Positions 44,222-53,486 of a DNA stretch of 64,000 nt are shown piece after piece. Numbering within the stretch: the first letter of the stretch is position 1; the number at the start of each line of letters is the position of its first letter. Below the pieces are notes generated by a model. The model searched no databases, was not told the origin of the DNA, and worked only from the letters and a program-made list of their open reading frames with translations. The translations under genes and the position numbers were made by a program. Origin of the DNA: an uncultured Muribaculaceae bacterium (GTDB lineage: Bacteria > Bacteroidota > Bacteroidia > Bacteroidales > Muribaculaceae); contig CANRCT010000002.1 of the NCBI GenBank assembly GCA_947629175.1, forward strand, positions 1 through 64,000, in the 5' to 3' direction.

Positions 44222-44509
44222 TCAGCGGCGTCGGAACAGCCGGAATACCTGACGGCCGATCCTGAATGCCATGAATGCATAATCAACATACGACAGATTG
44301 CTGAGCATCCTGCCGAGCAGTCCGGCGCCTTTCAATGACATCATGCCGCCTCTCATCTGAGAGACTGTGGAAAAAAGTTTCTGACGGTCGATCTGCATCC
44401 TCACTGCGGTATACGCCTGCTGGTATCGCAATTCGTCAATGGTATAACCTTTCCAGGGTTTGGCCGGATCCTGCGGCTGCTTATGGGCATCAAGAGTATT
44501 CGTGTTCAT
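44222..44509 (-). CDS. Small protein of unknown function
   Basis: This 95-residue basic protein lacks a signal peptide. The N-terminal half is polar (KPWKGYTIDELRYQQAYTAVRMQI), the middle has a Gly/Met-rich stretch (MRGGMMSLKGAGLLG), and the end is Phe/Arg-rich and amphipathic (FRIGRQVFRLFRRR), suggesting membrane association. It follows the holin-X-like gene by 12 nt and so belongs to that cluster. I do not recognise a named family. Confidence 0.7.
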   Translation of the reverse strand: MNTNTLDAHKQPQDPAKPWKGYTIDELRYQQAYTAVRMQIDRQKLFSTVSQMRGGMMSLKGAGLLGRMLSNLSYVDYAFMAFRIGRQVFRLFRRR

Positions 44510-44521
44510 AACAGGTCGGGG

Positions 44522-44860
44522 TCATTTAAGGAACAATCGTGAAATAAACCTTGCTACCGGATTCATGATCAACGGCTTGCACAGCACCACCAACAATACT
44601 ACAAGCAGCAGATAGAATACTCCCATCAGTGCGTATGCCCAACCGAGTCCGATTGAGGGCGCTATCCATTGCGCGATGGCGATAGTGAGGAAAAACAGGA
44701 ATATGATGCCGAGGACAAAAGCACCGGCGGCCACAGCCAGTCCGGTGATAAGCATTGTCAGCTTCTCGGCAGCCGTAAGCTTGGCATACTCGAGTCCGGT
44801 CTCAAAATAAGCCTTGGCCTGTTGCCAGAGCCGCGTATAGTTGTTTTCTTTATCGTTCAT
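44522..44860 (-). CDS. Holin-X-like (phage holin superfamily III) membrane protein
   Basis: This 112-residue protein has a charged N-terminal helix (QQAKAYFETGLEYAKLTAAEKLTMLI) and two membrane helices (GLAVAAGAFVLGIIFLFFLTIAI and ALMGVFYLLLVVLLVVLC). This resembles the actinobacterial Holin-X/YqjE proteins that are common on chromosomes and not phage lysis genes; no phage genes are nearby. It is cotranscribed with the 95-residue protein and follows the YtxH genes, suggesting a joint envelope or stress role. Confidence 0.75.
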   Translation of the reverse strand: MNDKENNYTRLWQQAKAYFETGLEYAKLTAAEKLTMLITGLAVAAGAFVLGIIFLFFLTIAIAQWIAPSIGLGWAYALMGVFYLLLVVLLVVLCKPLIMNPVARFISRLFLK

Positions 44861-44962
44861 TGATTATTGAATGAGTGCTTTGACACGACATATCTTTCAA
44901 GCCGTTCCATTAAACCGGAGTCTGTCGTTCCGCAACAGGCATCCGCTACAAAACCACACGTC

Positions 44963-45006
44963 CAGACCGGCGGCCGGGGAACTTCAAGCCTCCGGCTGCC
45001 GGTCTG
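44963..45006 (-). terminator. Long imperfect hairpin after the YtxH genes
   Basis: CAGACCGGC pairs with GCCGGTCTG, and an inner GCCGG/CCGGC continues the stem. On the minus strand it is followed by GACGTGTGGTTTTG. It lies about 35 nt after the YtxH gene at 45041 and about 100 nt before the holin-X-like gene, so it may end or attenuate transcription between the two gene pairs. Confidence 0.55.
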
Positions 45007-45040
45007 CGTGCGATATTCCGTGAATAAAGACCTCCAAACC

Positions 45041-45241
45041 TTATTTGGCGTCCATTTCCTCGGTGAGCTGCTCCACAAGGGCGTCGATCTCATTGTCGGT
45101 GCAGAGGATACCTTTCTGCTGGAGAAGTTCCTTGATGCGGCGGCGTGTGTTCTCCCCTTTTTCAGGAGCGAGAAGCAGAGCCGCTGCGGCTCCGACAATG
45201 GCGCCGCCGATGAAAGAATAAAGTATTCCAGTAGTGCTCAT
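45041..45241 (-). CDS. YtxH-like small membrane protein
   Basis: This 66-residue protein has a Gly/Ala-rich membrane helix (YSFIGGAIVGAAAALLLAPEKGENTRRRI), the YtxH signature with LLAPEKG, followed by an acidic amphipathic helix. YtxH proteins are often linked to general stress. It is paralogous to the next gene, with about half of the core residues shared, and is separated from it by 29 nt. Confidence 0.82.
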   Translation of the reverse strand: MSTTGILYSFIGGAIVGAAAALLLAPEKGENTRRRIKELLQQKGILCTDNEIDALVEQLTEEMDAK

Positions 45242-45270
45242 ATGGCTATTCTCTTTGGATTTATCCGTGT

Positions 45271-45468
45271 TTATTTCTTGATCTCTTCAGCTATCTCGTC
45301 GGCAAGCTCCTCGATCTTGTTGCGGTGAAGCTTGATGCCTTTGCTACGGAGATATTTCACGATCTCGTCACGGGTAGTCTCTCCCTTTTCGGGAGCGAAA
45401 AGAAGTCCTACTGTGGCTCCTGCGATAGCACCGCCGAGCACTGCCAGAATAATGGGTAATGGTTTCAT
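45271..45468 (-). CDS. YtxH-like small membrane protein (paralog)
   Basis: This 65-residue protein has the glycine-rich helix AVLGGAIAGATVGLLFAPEKGETTRDEI and a basic then acidic tail (LRSKGIKLHRNKIEELADEI). It is a tandem duplicate of the neighbouring YtxH gene and first in the run, with a -7 box about 90 nt upstream. Confidence 0.82.
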   Translation of the reverse strand: MKPLPIILAVLGGAIAGATVGLLFAPEKGETTRDEIVKYLRSKGIKLHRNKIEELADEIAEEIKK

Positions 45469-45558
45469 TTCTGTCTGAATTGCTGATTAGAATTATACTT
45501 CATTGATGTAAACACCGGCCGTCGGCATTTTGTTCCTGTGCCGACCATAGATTTTTCG

Positions 45559-45566
45559 CAAATCTA
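45559..45566 (-). promoter_or_regulatory. -7 box of the YtxH cluster
   Basis: On the minus strand this is TAGATTTG, a match to TAnnTTTG, 90 nt before the first YtxH ATG (45468). Confidence 0.45.
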
Positions 45567-45612
45567 CGCATTTTTTTCCGCAATACATCCCTCTCCTGAC
45601 AAAAAAAATCAC

Positions 45613-45620
45613 TACTTTTG
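45613..45620 (+). promoter_or_regulatory. -7 box of pepT
   Basis: TACTTTTG matches TAnnTTTG and lies 63 nt before the pepT ATG. Confidence 0.5.
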
Positions 45621-45683
45621 TGTCATACTCCATACTTCCCCTCATCAACTGATAAATTATTGTCTTAAATCCATTACATAAGA

Positions 45684-46910
45684 ATGACTGTCGTTGACCG
45701 ATTCCTTCGCTATGTGAAGTTTGACACACAGAGCGACGAACTTACCAACATGACCCCTTCGACACCGGGACAGATGATTTTCGCCCAAAGCCTCGAAGAG
45801 GAATTAAAGGCCATGGGCCTCACTGAAATCACTCTCGACGAAAACGGCTACCTGATGGCAACCCTGCCGGCTACCCCCGGCTATGAGAACGCCCCAACGG
45901 TAGGTTTCATAGCCCATCTCGACACATCGCCCGACGCTTCGGGCCACAACGTCAGTCCGCGGATCATCGAGAATTATCCCGGAGGCGACATCACTCTCAA
46001 TGCAGCCAAAGGGATCGTACTTTCGCCGAAGGATTTTCCGGAAATGGATCACTATGTTGGCGACGACCTGATAGTGACTGACGGCACGACCCTTCTCGGA
46101 GCCGATGACAAAGCCGGCATCGCCGAGATCATCACTGCCATCGACTATCTGCAGAACAATCCCGACATACCCCACGGACGCATACGCATCGCCTTCAATC
46201 CCGACGAGGAGATAGGTCAGGGAGCTCACAAATTTGACGTGGATCTATTCGGTGCCGACTGGGCTTATACCATGGACGGCGGAGAACTCGGCGAGCTGGA
46301 ATACGAGAACTTCAACGCTGCCGTGGCTAAGGTGACGTTCGCCGGACGCAACGTGCATCCCGGATCGGCAAAGCACAAGATGATCAACTCCATGCGTATC
46401 GCTTTGCAGTTTGCCATCATGCTTCCGCGCTGGGAGACTCCCGAGCATACCGAAGGATATGAAGGGTTCTATCATCTGACCTCGATAGACGGCACGGTGG
46501 AGCAGACTGTGCTGACGTATATCATCCGCGACCACGACCGCGACCGTTTCGAACGCCGCAAAAAAGAGTTCGAGCATCTCACACGCAAGATCAACCATGA
46601 ATTCCCCGACTGCGCGAGCCTTGAAATACGCGACCAGTACTACAACATGCGCGAGAAGATCGAGCCGGTGATGCATATCATCGAGATCGCCGAGGAAGCG
46701 ATGAAGCTTGCGGGCGTGACACCGAAGGTGGTGCCTATACGCGGAGGCACAGACGGGGCTCAGCTTTCGTTTAAGGGACTTCCCTGCCCCAACATATTTG
46801 CGGGAGGCCTTAACTTCCACGGCAAGTTTGAGTTTGTGCCGGTGCGCGCCATGGAGAAAGCTTCGCAGGTGATCGTAGAGATAGCCCGTCTTGTAGGCGC
46901 TAAGCGCTGA
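45684..46910 (+). CDS. pepT: Peptidase T (tripeptide aminopeptidase)
   Basis: This cytoplasmic M20B dizinc peptidase of 408 residues releases the N-terminal residue from tripeptides. Metal-site segments are [44 protein letters not shown] and [20 protein letters not shown], with the C-terminal [18 protein letters not shown]. Length and motifs fit PepT. The miaA gene starts 23 nt downstream, so the two may be cotranscribed. Confidence 0.95.
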   Translation: MTVVDRFLRYVKFDTQSDELTNMTPSTPGQMIFAQSLEEELKAMGLTEITLDENGYLMATLPATPGYENAPTVGFIAHLDTSPDASGHNVSPRIIENYPGGDITLNAAKGIVLSPKDFPEMDHYVGDDLIVTDGTTLLGADDKAGIAEIITAIDYLQNNPDIPHGRIRIAFNPDEEIGQGAHKFDVDLFGADWAYTMDGGELGELEYENFNAAVAKVTFAGRNVHPGSAKHKMINSMRIALQFAIMLPRWETPEHTEGYEGFYHLTSIDGTVEQTVLTYIIRDHDRDRFERRKKEFEHLTRKINHEFPDCASLEIRDQYYNMREKIEPVMHIIEIAEEAMKLAGVTPKVVPIRGGTDGAQLSFKGLPCPNIFAGGLNFHGKFEFVPVRAMEKASQVIVEIARLVGAKR

Positions 46911-46933
46911 CATTACTTAAATCAGCGAGCGCC

Positions 46934-47824
46934 TTGGAAAAGACACTCATTGTGGTGACAGGGCCGACTGCCTCTGGCAAGTCGGCCCTGGCCATGCGTC
47001 TTGCCAGAGAATTGTCGACCGAAATCATATCTGCCGACTCCCGACAGCTCTACCGCGACATACCCATAGTCACCGCCGCTCCGACCCGGGAGATGCTTGC
47101 CGAAGTGCGACATCACCTTGTCGGCACTCTCGGCCTCTCGGACTATTACAGCGCCGCGCGTTTCGAGCAGGAAGCACTGGAGATATTGCCGGCGATATGG
47201 CAGAAGAGCGATGTGGCTATCGTATGCGGCGGCTCGATGATGTATGTCGACGCGCTGACCGACGGCATAGACCAACTGCCTGACATCGACCCGGAGATAC
47301 GCCGTCAGGCCTACGCGATCATGGAAGAGGGGGGCATAGAAGCGGTGGAGCGACGGCTTCGGCAACTCGATCCGGCTTATTGGGAAAAAGTCGACCGGGC
47401 CAACTACAAGAGGATGATTCATGCCATAGAGGTCAGCATACAGGCAGGCGTCCCCTATTCCTCGTTGTTGACAGGCAGGCGTCGCAAGCGGCCGTTCCGA
47501 ATCGTCAAGACCGCTCTTAGCATGGATCGCGAAGAGCTGTTCGGACGCATCAACCGGCGCGTCGATCTGATGATGGAGGCCGGACTTGAGGAGGAGGCGC
47601 GGCGAGTCTATCCGCTGCGTCAATACAACTCGCTCAACACCGTCGGACTTAAGGAGATGTTCGCGTGGTTCAACGGCAGTATGGACCGCGACACCGCCAT
47701 AGCCCGGATAGCCAAAAACACCCGTGTCTACGCAAAAAAACAGATGACATGGATGAAAAAATCGGCCGACACAATTTTTATCAAACCTCAAAATGCTTTC
47801 GAAGAAATACTTGGACTGATATGA
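46934..47824 (+). CDS. miaA: tRNA dimethylallyltransferase
   Basis: MiaA adds the isopentenyl group to A37 of UNN-reading tRNAs. The 296-residue protein has the P-loop VTGPTASGKSALAM (8-21), SADSRQLYRDIPI, HHLVGTL and the RYNSLNTVGLKE-like segment (RQYNSLNTVGLKE). The start codon is TTG; no ATG lies upstream in frame within the short gap. The stop overlaps the next gene (ATGA). Confidence 0.95.
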   Translation: MEKTLIVVTGPTASGKSALAMRLARELSTEIISADSRQLYRDIPIVTAAPTREMLAEVRHHLVGTLGLSDYYSAARFEQEALEILPAIWQKSDVAIVCGGSMMYVDALTDGIDQLPDIDPEIRRQAYAIMEEGGIEAVERRLRQLDPAYWEKVDRANYKRMIHAIEVSIQAGVPYSSLLTGRRRKRPFRIVKTALSMDREELFGRINRRVDLMMEAGLEEEARRVYPLRQYNSLNTVGLKEMFAWFNGSMDRDTAIARIAKNTRVYAKKQMTWMKKSADTIFIKPQNAFEEILGLI

Positions 47825-48978
47825 ACCCGTCATCAAACATCACTCCGGCCACAGAGCGCATCGCCTGGGTCGACGCACTCAAAATCATCGCCTGCCTGCT
47901 GGTGGTCATAGCCCATTGTACCGATCCCTTCACAGGAGCATTCGACTCCGACCGCACATCGTTTGTCACCGGCGTGGCTATGGGCACGCTGACTCGTCCG
48001 AGCGTACCGCTGTTTGTCATGATGACGGCAATCCTGCTGCTGCCGTCGCCTGAAGGGATGTCACTCGGGCAGTTCTATCGCCGGAGGATAGGGCGCATAT
48101 TGCCGGCGCTCATATTCTGGTCGGTGGTACTTCCGGTAGCCTTTTATCTGTATTTCGGCCACGCCAATCCCGGATCGGCCAATCCGACTGTCGATGCGGC
48201 ATCATATACCTGGAGCGGACTCTGGCATAAAATATGCCTGATGACTGTCAATTTCAATTTCGACACCGTCCCGCTATGGTATCTCTATATGCTCGTGGGA
48301 CTGTACTTCATCATTCCCATAATAAGCCCGTGGCTCCGCCGCGCATCGCGCCGCGACGTCCGTCTGATGCTTTCCATCTGGGGATTCACCTTGTTGCTGC
48401 CCTACATAAAACTTCTGGCCCCTGCAGTCGGCTATACCGGCAATTTCGGATCAATGGAAATCTTCGGAGCGTGCGACTGGAATGCCTACGGAACGTTCTA
48501 CTACGTCAGCGGCTTCTTCGGCTACATGCTTCTGGCATATTATATCCGCCGGTGGCCGCTGCAGTGGAGCGCAGCGAAGACGGCCGCGATATGCGTGCCG
48601 ATGTTCATCGCCGGATACTGCATCACTTTCTTCGGATTTCTACGACTTCAGGAACTTTATCCCGGCGACTATGCCTATCTCGAAATCATATATTATTTCA
48701 CAGGTGTCAATGTATTCATGATGACATTCCCGATGCTTGTCGGTTTCAGCCGGCTTCGGATGCGTCCGCGGCCCTGGCTCGGGCGGCTCGCGTCGCTGAC
48801 TTTCGGAGTATATCTCTGCCACTTCTTCTTTGTGTTTGTGGCATACGACCTGTTTGACATCGCCGGAATGGCTCCGATAGTCCGCCTCCTTCTCATGGCC
48901 ATCACAGCCTTCGCGGCATCATGCCTGCTCACGTGGCTCATGCGGCAGTGGTCGCCGACCCGGCGCCTCGTAGCCTGA
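47821..48978 (+). CDS. Acyltransferase family 3 membrane protein
   Basis: This 385-residue inner-membrane protein with about ten helices is of the acyltransferase 3 (OatA/WecH-like) family, which transfers acetyl or other acyl groups to surface sugars. The catalytic-site segment WVDALKIIACLLVVIAHCTDPF is at the N-terminus. I use the ATG at 47821, which overlaps the miaA stop by 4 nt, instead of the 47665 start, which lies within miaA. The target polymer is unknown. Confidence 0.88.
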   Translation: MNPSSNITPATERIAWVDALKIIACLLVVIAHCTDPFTGAFDSDRTSFVTGVAMGTLTRPSVPLFVMMTAILLLPSPEGMSLGQFYRRRIGRILPALIFWSVVLPVAFYLYFGHANPGSANPTVDAASYTWSGLWHKICLMTVNFNFDTVPLWYLYMLVGLYFIIPIISPWLRRASRRDVRLMLSIWGFTLLLPYIKLLAPAVGYTGNFGSMEIFGACDWNAYGTFYYVSGFFGYMLLAYYIRRWPLQWSAAKTAAICVPMFIAGYCITFFGFLRLQELYPGDYAYLEIIYYFTGVNVFMMTFPMLVGFSRLRMRPRPWLGRLASLTFGVYLCHFFFVFVAYDLFDIAGMAPIVRLLLMAITAFAASCLLTWLMRQWSPTRRLVA

Positions 48979-49005
48979 GAACAACTTTAGCGTGATGTAG
49001 CTTTG

Positions 49006-51822
49006 TCAGGAACGCGACACCTGGAAACCGGTATCGGACAGTGTCATCTCTACGAAGCGTGCGCGGGAATTGGGCGGACATTCGGTGAGGATGCTGCGTA
49101 TGCGTGCGGCCGCTTCCGGATCCTTGGCCACCATATAGAGATACCCTCCGCCGCCGGCTCCCGGAAGCTTGTAGCCGAGTGTGAGATCAGCCACACGGCT
49201 GACGATGTCGGCCACGGCAGGCGGTTCGGTGCCTGAATCGAGGTGCTTGTTCTGGCTCCATGTTTTCGCGATCATCCGGCCATAAAGCTGGAAATCGTTG
49301 CGCTGTATGGCCTCGGCGGTCGCAAGCGCGTGAGCCCGCATCTCCGAGAGTATCGACAGATGGCTGTTGGAGTTGAGGAACATTCCGCGCACGATCTCGG
49401 CGAGTATCCCCTTGGCTGTGCGGGTCAGACCCGTGTAATAGAGCAGATGACAGGGACGATACTCCGTGGAGGTGAAGATCTGCGACGGCAGCCAGCTGAC
49501 CGAGGGACGCTGTGTTATCCCCTCGTCAGTGCGGAGCAGTTTCACTCCGCCGAGCACTCCGCCATACTGATCCTGCCAGCCTCCGCCTGTTGTCAGCAGC
49601 TGTTCGAGGGCGAGAGTGCGGTGGGAGATCTCTCCCGCATCCCAGCCTATGCCGCAGAATTCCGACAGGGCGCCGAGCACTGTCGCGGCAAGTATAGAGC
49701 TCGTGCCGAGTCCTGAACCGGCCGGTATGGCCGAAAGAAGTGTTATCTCCAGTCCGGAGCCGAAATCATGCAGGAATTCCTGCAGAGTGTCGGATGATGT
49801 GCGCGGGCGGAAGCCGGCGAGAGTCAGCGCGGCCTTGGGTATGGAGAACGGAGAGCCGACCGTATGGTAGCTCGCAAGCCGCTCGAAATCCTCCACGATC
49901 TCCGAGGCGCCGAGATCTATCGAGCGGAGGACGATACGGTAGTCGGCCGACGGCTTCACGTAGACCTGCAGAGGCTGCTGACCGTTAAGCTCGATAGCGA
50001 TATTCACCACCGCACCACCGGCATAGAGCGAATACGGAGGCGTATCGGTCCAGCCACCGGCAAGATCGATTCTGACCGGACTGCGCCCCCACACGATCTG
50101 GTCGGAGTACACGTTAAGGCGCGGATGCGGCCGACGTCCTTTAAGTTCGGAGAGTATCTCGTCGCGCAGCAACTCGAACGCAGCTCCTTCCTCGCGGGAT
50201 CCGTCGCGTCCGGCCATGGAGTCGATACGCGAGCGCACCATATAGTTGCGTATACGGGTCATCGTCCCGGAATCTTCAGAAAGCAATGCGGGCTTCTCAA
50301 TACCGAGAGTAACAAAACGCGAGGCTACATCATTGAGATCAAGCTGATAGAATACACTTTTCTCGTAATTCCACGCAAGGTATTCGAGATTGGCTTTCAG
50401 ATACTCATTACGCTGTAGGAACAAGCGGGTCAGATTGGCACGCGCCGAAATCTGGTCGGCCGAGAGGCGAACGGCTTTCAGCCATATTTCCCTTCCGCGG
50501 CCTTCGGCTCCTCCGGTCATCATCCATTGAAGCACCACTCCCATATCGTCGATATTGTCGACCACGGGGAATATCGGGGAAGCCTGGATATCGGCGCCTT
50601 CAATCGACACTTCTCGACTGCTGCGCCACTCGGCAAACGGACGACCCATCCATACCGTATCAGGTGAATCGAGGTCGCCGCGCATCGGATCGTCAAGCCC
50701 ATAGGGGCGCACTGCCCATGAATTGTCGCCGACAGGCACTATATCCACACACACGCCTGCGGGCACATCGAGATCCCATTTATTATCAGGCACTCCGGTG
50801 ATTATATGATCGGAGCGGAGCGTCCATGACGCCGGTACCGACGAATTTTCGGCCCACACATTATCGTTGGCCGACGACAGGCGATAACCCATCAGTGCAT
50901 TCTGCACGAATAGCGAAGGATTGGCCTTGACCTTGCGCTGAAGGATCTTGCGCTGATCGACGACCTTGTTCTGGAGCGCGAGAGTCGACGAAAGAAGTTC
51001 GCGCGACGTACCGAAATGATAGAACTCTCCTCCCGGCAGCGGGAGGATAGCCACCGAGAGCCTGTTGACCTCCGGATCCTCCACCGTCGGATGACTGCCG
51101 AGTGCGCGGCCGAAGTCGGAATACAGATCATAGAATCCGATACGGCCGTTTTCGTCGGTCGAACGTTTGCGCAGCAGCTTCATCGCTCTGTCGGATAGGA
51201 GCCAGATACCTATATCCATCAGGAACATATGGGAGCGTGAGAGCTCCTCAAGCCTGTCGAGCGAGGGCTTCTGAAGCATGAAGTCGAGTTCTGAAGGGGT
51301 GGAACGCGATGATACGAACACTCCGTGATGTGTTGCCAGAGAGGCGTCTACCCACAGTCCGTAGCATACCACGTCGGCCTCCGGTATTTCGGTCAGCGGC
51401 TTCTCGGCCCGTATATAAACGTCGCCACTCGCTATGAGTGTTGGCAGCGAAGCCGGAGCCGAGGCGAGGATGCGCTCGTAAAGCGGCATCTGGAGAGAGA
51501 GCAATGTCTGGTCGATGAGCTGTCCGCGCTCCCATCTGAACACAGGCACAGGAGTCAGGATCTTCCCGACAGGAGCATAGGCAGGCAGCCGACGACTCTG
51601 GCCTCCGGCATGTATGATGATCTTCGGATCTGACATGGAAGCACCGTGTGTGTCTTTCAGCCAACTGTCCACGAGCCACGCCGTGCCGCCGCCCGAGCCG
51701 ACTTTTACTCGGGCCGGATCAGAAGTGCAATACCATTCGGGAGCATTGAGGTCAGTAACAGAGTGGAAACTGCCAACGAGATCGGGGGGCAGAGAGAGAA
51801 GTCTATAAGGTGTGCCTGTCAT
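49006..51822 (-). CDS. fkp: Bifunctional L-fucokinase / fucose-1-phosphate guanylyltransferase (Fkp)
   Basis: This 938-residue bifunctional enzyme salvages L-fucose to GDP-fucose, which Bacteroidales use to decorate surface polysaccharides and glycoproteins. The N-terminal half is a nucleotidyltransferase domain with HAGGQSRRLPAYAPVGK (71-87). The C-terminal half is a GHMP kinase with PVRIDLAGGWTDTPPY and IPAGSGLGTSSILAA (about 697-711). The length is the usual one for Fkp. The gene stands alone on the minus strand with a -7 box 32 nt upstream. Confidence 0.95.
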   Translation of the reverse strand: MTGTPYRLLSLPPDLVGSFHSVTDLNAPEWYCTSDPARVKVGSGGGTAWLVDSWLKDTHGASMSDPKIIIHAGGQSRRLPAYAPVGKILTPVPVFRWERGQLIDQTLLSLQMPLYERILASAPASLPTLIASGDVYIRAEKPLTEIPEADVVCYGLWVDASLATHHGVFVSSRSTPSELDFMLQKPSLDRLEELSRSHMFLMDIGIWLLSDRAMKLLRKRSTDENGRIGFYDLYSDFGRALGSHPTVEDPEVNRLSVAILPLPGGEFYHFGTSRELLSSTLALQNKVVDQRKILQRKVKANPSLFVQNALMGYRLSSANDNVWAENSSVPASWTLRSDHIITGVPDNKWDLDVPAGVCVDIVPVGDNSWAVRPYGLDDPMRGDLDSPDTVWMGRPFAEWRSSREVSIEGADIQASPIFPVVDNIDDMGVVLQWMMTGGAEGRGREIWLKAVRLSADQISARANLTRLFLQRNEYLKANLEYLAWNYEKSVFYQLDLNDVASRFVTLGIEKPALLSEDSGTMTRIRNYMVRSRIDSMAGRDGSREEGAAFELLRDEILSELKGRRPHPRLNVYSDQIVWGRSPVRIDLAGGWTDTPPYSLYAGGAVVNIAIELNGQQPLQVYVKPSADYRIVLRSIDLGASEIVEDFERLASYHTVGSPFSIPKAALTLAGFRPRTSSDTLQEFLHDFGSGLEITLLSAIPAGSGLGTSSILAATVLGALSEFCGIGWDAGEISHRTLALEQLLTTGGGWQDQYGGVLGGVKLLRTDEGITQRPSVSWLPSQIFTSTEYRPCHLLYYTGLTRTAKGILAEIVRGMFLNSNSHLSILSEMRAHALATAEAIQRNDFQLYGRMIAKTWSQNKHLDSGTEPPAVADIVSRVADLTLGYKLPGAGGGGYLYMVAKDPEAAARIRSILTECPPNSRARFVEMTLSDTGFQVSRS

Positions 51823-51853
51823 GATTTTCAGACGTTATGATTTATTAATAGTG

Positions 51854-51861
51854 CAAAGTTA
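51854..51861 (-). promoter_or_regulatory. -7 box of fkp
   Basis: On the minus strand this is TAACTTTG, 31 nt before the fkp ATG. It lies in the 88-bp region divergent from the sigma-factor operon. Confidence 0.55.
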
Positions 51862-51910
51862 AAAAAGATTGGCTAATTTTACAGCGATAAAATGAAGAAT
51901 CAACAAAAAA

Positions 51911-52474
51911 ATGACCGACAGATCCTCAGCATGCAACGATAGCGACCTCACTGCGCGCCTTCAGAATCCGGAGGAGTGTCGGGCCGCATTCGGCGAGGTG
52001 ATACGCCGGTATTCAGAGCCGCTCTACCGGCAGATACGCCGCATGGTCGAGAACCACGATGACGCCAACGATCTGCTGCAAAACACGTTCATGAAAGCCT
52101 GGAGCTCGATCGACGCTTTCAAAGGACAGGCAAAGCTTTCGACATGGCTCTACAAGATAGCCATCAACGAGAGTCTGACATTCCTTGAGAAAGAGCGCAG
52201 GCGCCTCAATGTATCTATTGACGACGAGGCTTCCATGCTTATCAACGCCATCGAAGCCGACACACTTACCGACGGAGACGAGACTCTGCGCAAACTCCGT
52301 AAGGCGATAGCCATTCTTCCTGAAAAACAACGCATTGTATTCAACATGCGTTATTATGACGAGATGCCTTACGAACAGATGTCGGAAATACTCGGCACGT
52401 CGGAGGGAGCGCTTAAAGCATCCTATCACCACGCCGTAAAAAAAATAGAACGTTATTTTACCGATAACGATTAA
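51911..52474 (+). CDS. ECF-type RNA polymerase sigma factor
   Basis: This 187-residue sigma-70 family factor of group 4 has region 2 (FGEVIRRYSEPLYRQIRRMVENHDDANDLLQNTFMKAW) and region 4 (LPEKQRIVFNMRYYDEMPYEQMSEILGTSEGALKASYHHAVKKIE). It is followed by a small membrane protein with anti-sigma character and a Spy-like periplasmic protein, which suggests envelope-stress control. A TAATTTTA element (51874-51881) resembles the housekeeping -7 box; no specific ECF promoter could be assigned. Confidence 0.93.
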   Translation: MTDRSSACNDSDLTARLQNPEECRAAFGEVIRRYSEPLYRQIRRMVENHDDANDLLQNTFMKAWSSIDAFKGQAKLSTWLYKIAINESLTFLEKERRRLNVSIDDEASMLINAIEADTLTDGDETLRKLRKAIAILPEKQRIVFNMRYYDEMPYEQMSEILGTSEGALKASYHHAVKKIERYFTDND

Positions 52475-52508
52475 ACCACTGCACCTTAAAAGCGTCTAAA
52501 CAATAAAT

Positions 52509-52931
52509 ATGAAACAGATGATAGACGACATACTTGAAAAGGCCGGCCATCGCGACGGAATGACCACTCCCGAGGGCTACTTCGAGGACTTCGCACGCCG
52601 CATGGAGGCATCTTTGCCTGAGCAGCCGTGGGAGACTGAGGCCAAAGCTGCAGCCAAAGGCCATATAATGCACACCAGTTTCTGGCAAAAGGTGCGCCCC
52701 TACGTATATCTGGCGGCAATGTTTCTCGGAGTGTGGTGCATGATGAACATGTTCGACATGATCAGGTCGTCAAGCGACGTCATGATGCCGGGAAGCAGCC
52801 CTGTTCTGGCCGAGGCAATGGCCGACGATTCATTCATGAGCGACTACTGCATGGACGGAATGGAGCCGGATGATCTTTACAACGACCTATATGAAGAGGG
52901 CTTCCAGCCCGCATCGCTTAAAAACCTCTGA
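52509..52931 (+). CDS. Anti-sigma-factor-like membrane protein
   Basis: This 140-residue protein has an N-terminal cytoplasmic part with DGMTTPEGYFEDFARRME, a pattern found in Bacteroidetes proteins encoded beside ECF sigma genes. One membrane helix (VYLAAMFLGVWCMMNMF, about residues 63-80) follows, then an acidic Met-rich C-terminal part outside. No zinc-binding anti-sigma motif (HxxxCxxC) is seen, so the anti-sigma role is inferred from position and topology. It lies 34 nt after the sigma gene. Confidence 0.65.
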   Translation: MKQMIDDILEKAGHRDGMTTPEGYFEDFARRMEASLPEQPWETEAKAAAKGHIMHTSFWQKVRPYVYLAAMFLGVWCMMNMFDMIRSSSDVMMPGSSPVLAEAMADDSFMSDYCMDGMEPDDLYNDLYEEGFQPASLKNL

Positions 52932-52948
52932 ATAAAACACGGATAATC

Positions 52949-53416
52949 ATGAAGAGAGCACTACTGATCCTCATGCTGGCGATAACGGCGGCTGTCGCCG
53001 CGAGCGCACAGACCGACGGCGGACGACAGCGCCAGAAATGGTTTGAAGAAATGCGCCGTTATAAATCAGAATATATCGCCGACAAACTCAAACTCGACGA
53101 CAAGCAGAAAGCGGAATTCACTCCAGTCTACGAACAGATGGATGCCGAGATAGGACGTCTCAACCATGAGATGCGCCAGCTTGAGCGTAACATCAGGAAA
53201 AACGGTGAAAAGGTAACGGATACCGAATATGAGAAAGCGGCCGAAGCCCAGTTTGAGATACGCACCAAAGAGGCGGCGATAGAGCGCAGCTATTTTCCGA
53301 AATTCAAGCAGATACTTACCCCGCGCCAGCTCTATGAGCTCAAAAATGCCGAACGCGACTTCAACCGCAATCTGATGGACAAACACCGGCGAGGCCCGCA
53401 CGGCAAAAAACGCTGA
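52949..53416 (+). CDS. Spy/CpxP-like periplasmic protein
   Basis: This 155-residue protein has a signal peptide (MKRALLILMLAITAAVAASA). The mature part is highly charged and helical, with LKLDDKQKAEFTPVYEQM and ILTPRQLYEL, reminiscent of the LTxxQ motifs of Spy/CpxP chaperones. It could protect or sense unfolded envelope proteins. It is cotranscribed with the sigma factor (17-nt gap to the preceding gene). The relation to Spy is by pattern, not search. Confidence 0.72.
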   Translation: MKRALLILMLAITAAVAASAQTDGGRQRQKWFEEMRRYKSEYIADKLKLDDKQKAEFTPVYEQMDAEIGRLNHEMRQLERNIRKNGEKVTDTEYEKAAEAQFEIRTKEAAIERSYFPKFKQILTPRQLYELKNAERDFNRNLMDKHRRGPHGKKR

Positions 53417-53486
53417 TCCTCAAGCCCCGCCCGGGGCTATAACCGGGCAAGTAAAATAAATTTCGGTCAACAAAAACCGATATTCT

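Noticed and set aside
44522-44860. Prophage remnant based on the holin-like gene
   Set aside because: No other phage genes, integrase or att sites are nearby; the Holin-X family is common on bacterial chromosomes outside phages.
44857-45198. 113-residue minus-strand ORF in the YtxH region
   Set aside because: It is frame-shifted relative to the convincing YtxH gene and covers the long hairpin; composition is not protein-like.
45493-45729. 78-residue minus-strand ORF before the YtxH genes
   Set aside because: It overlaps the pepT start and both promoter boxes and has no family features.
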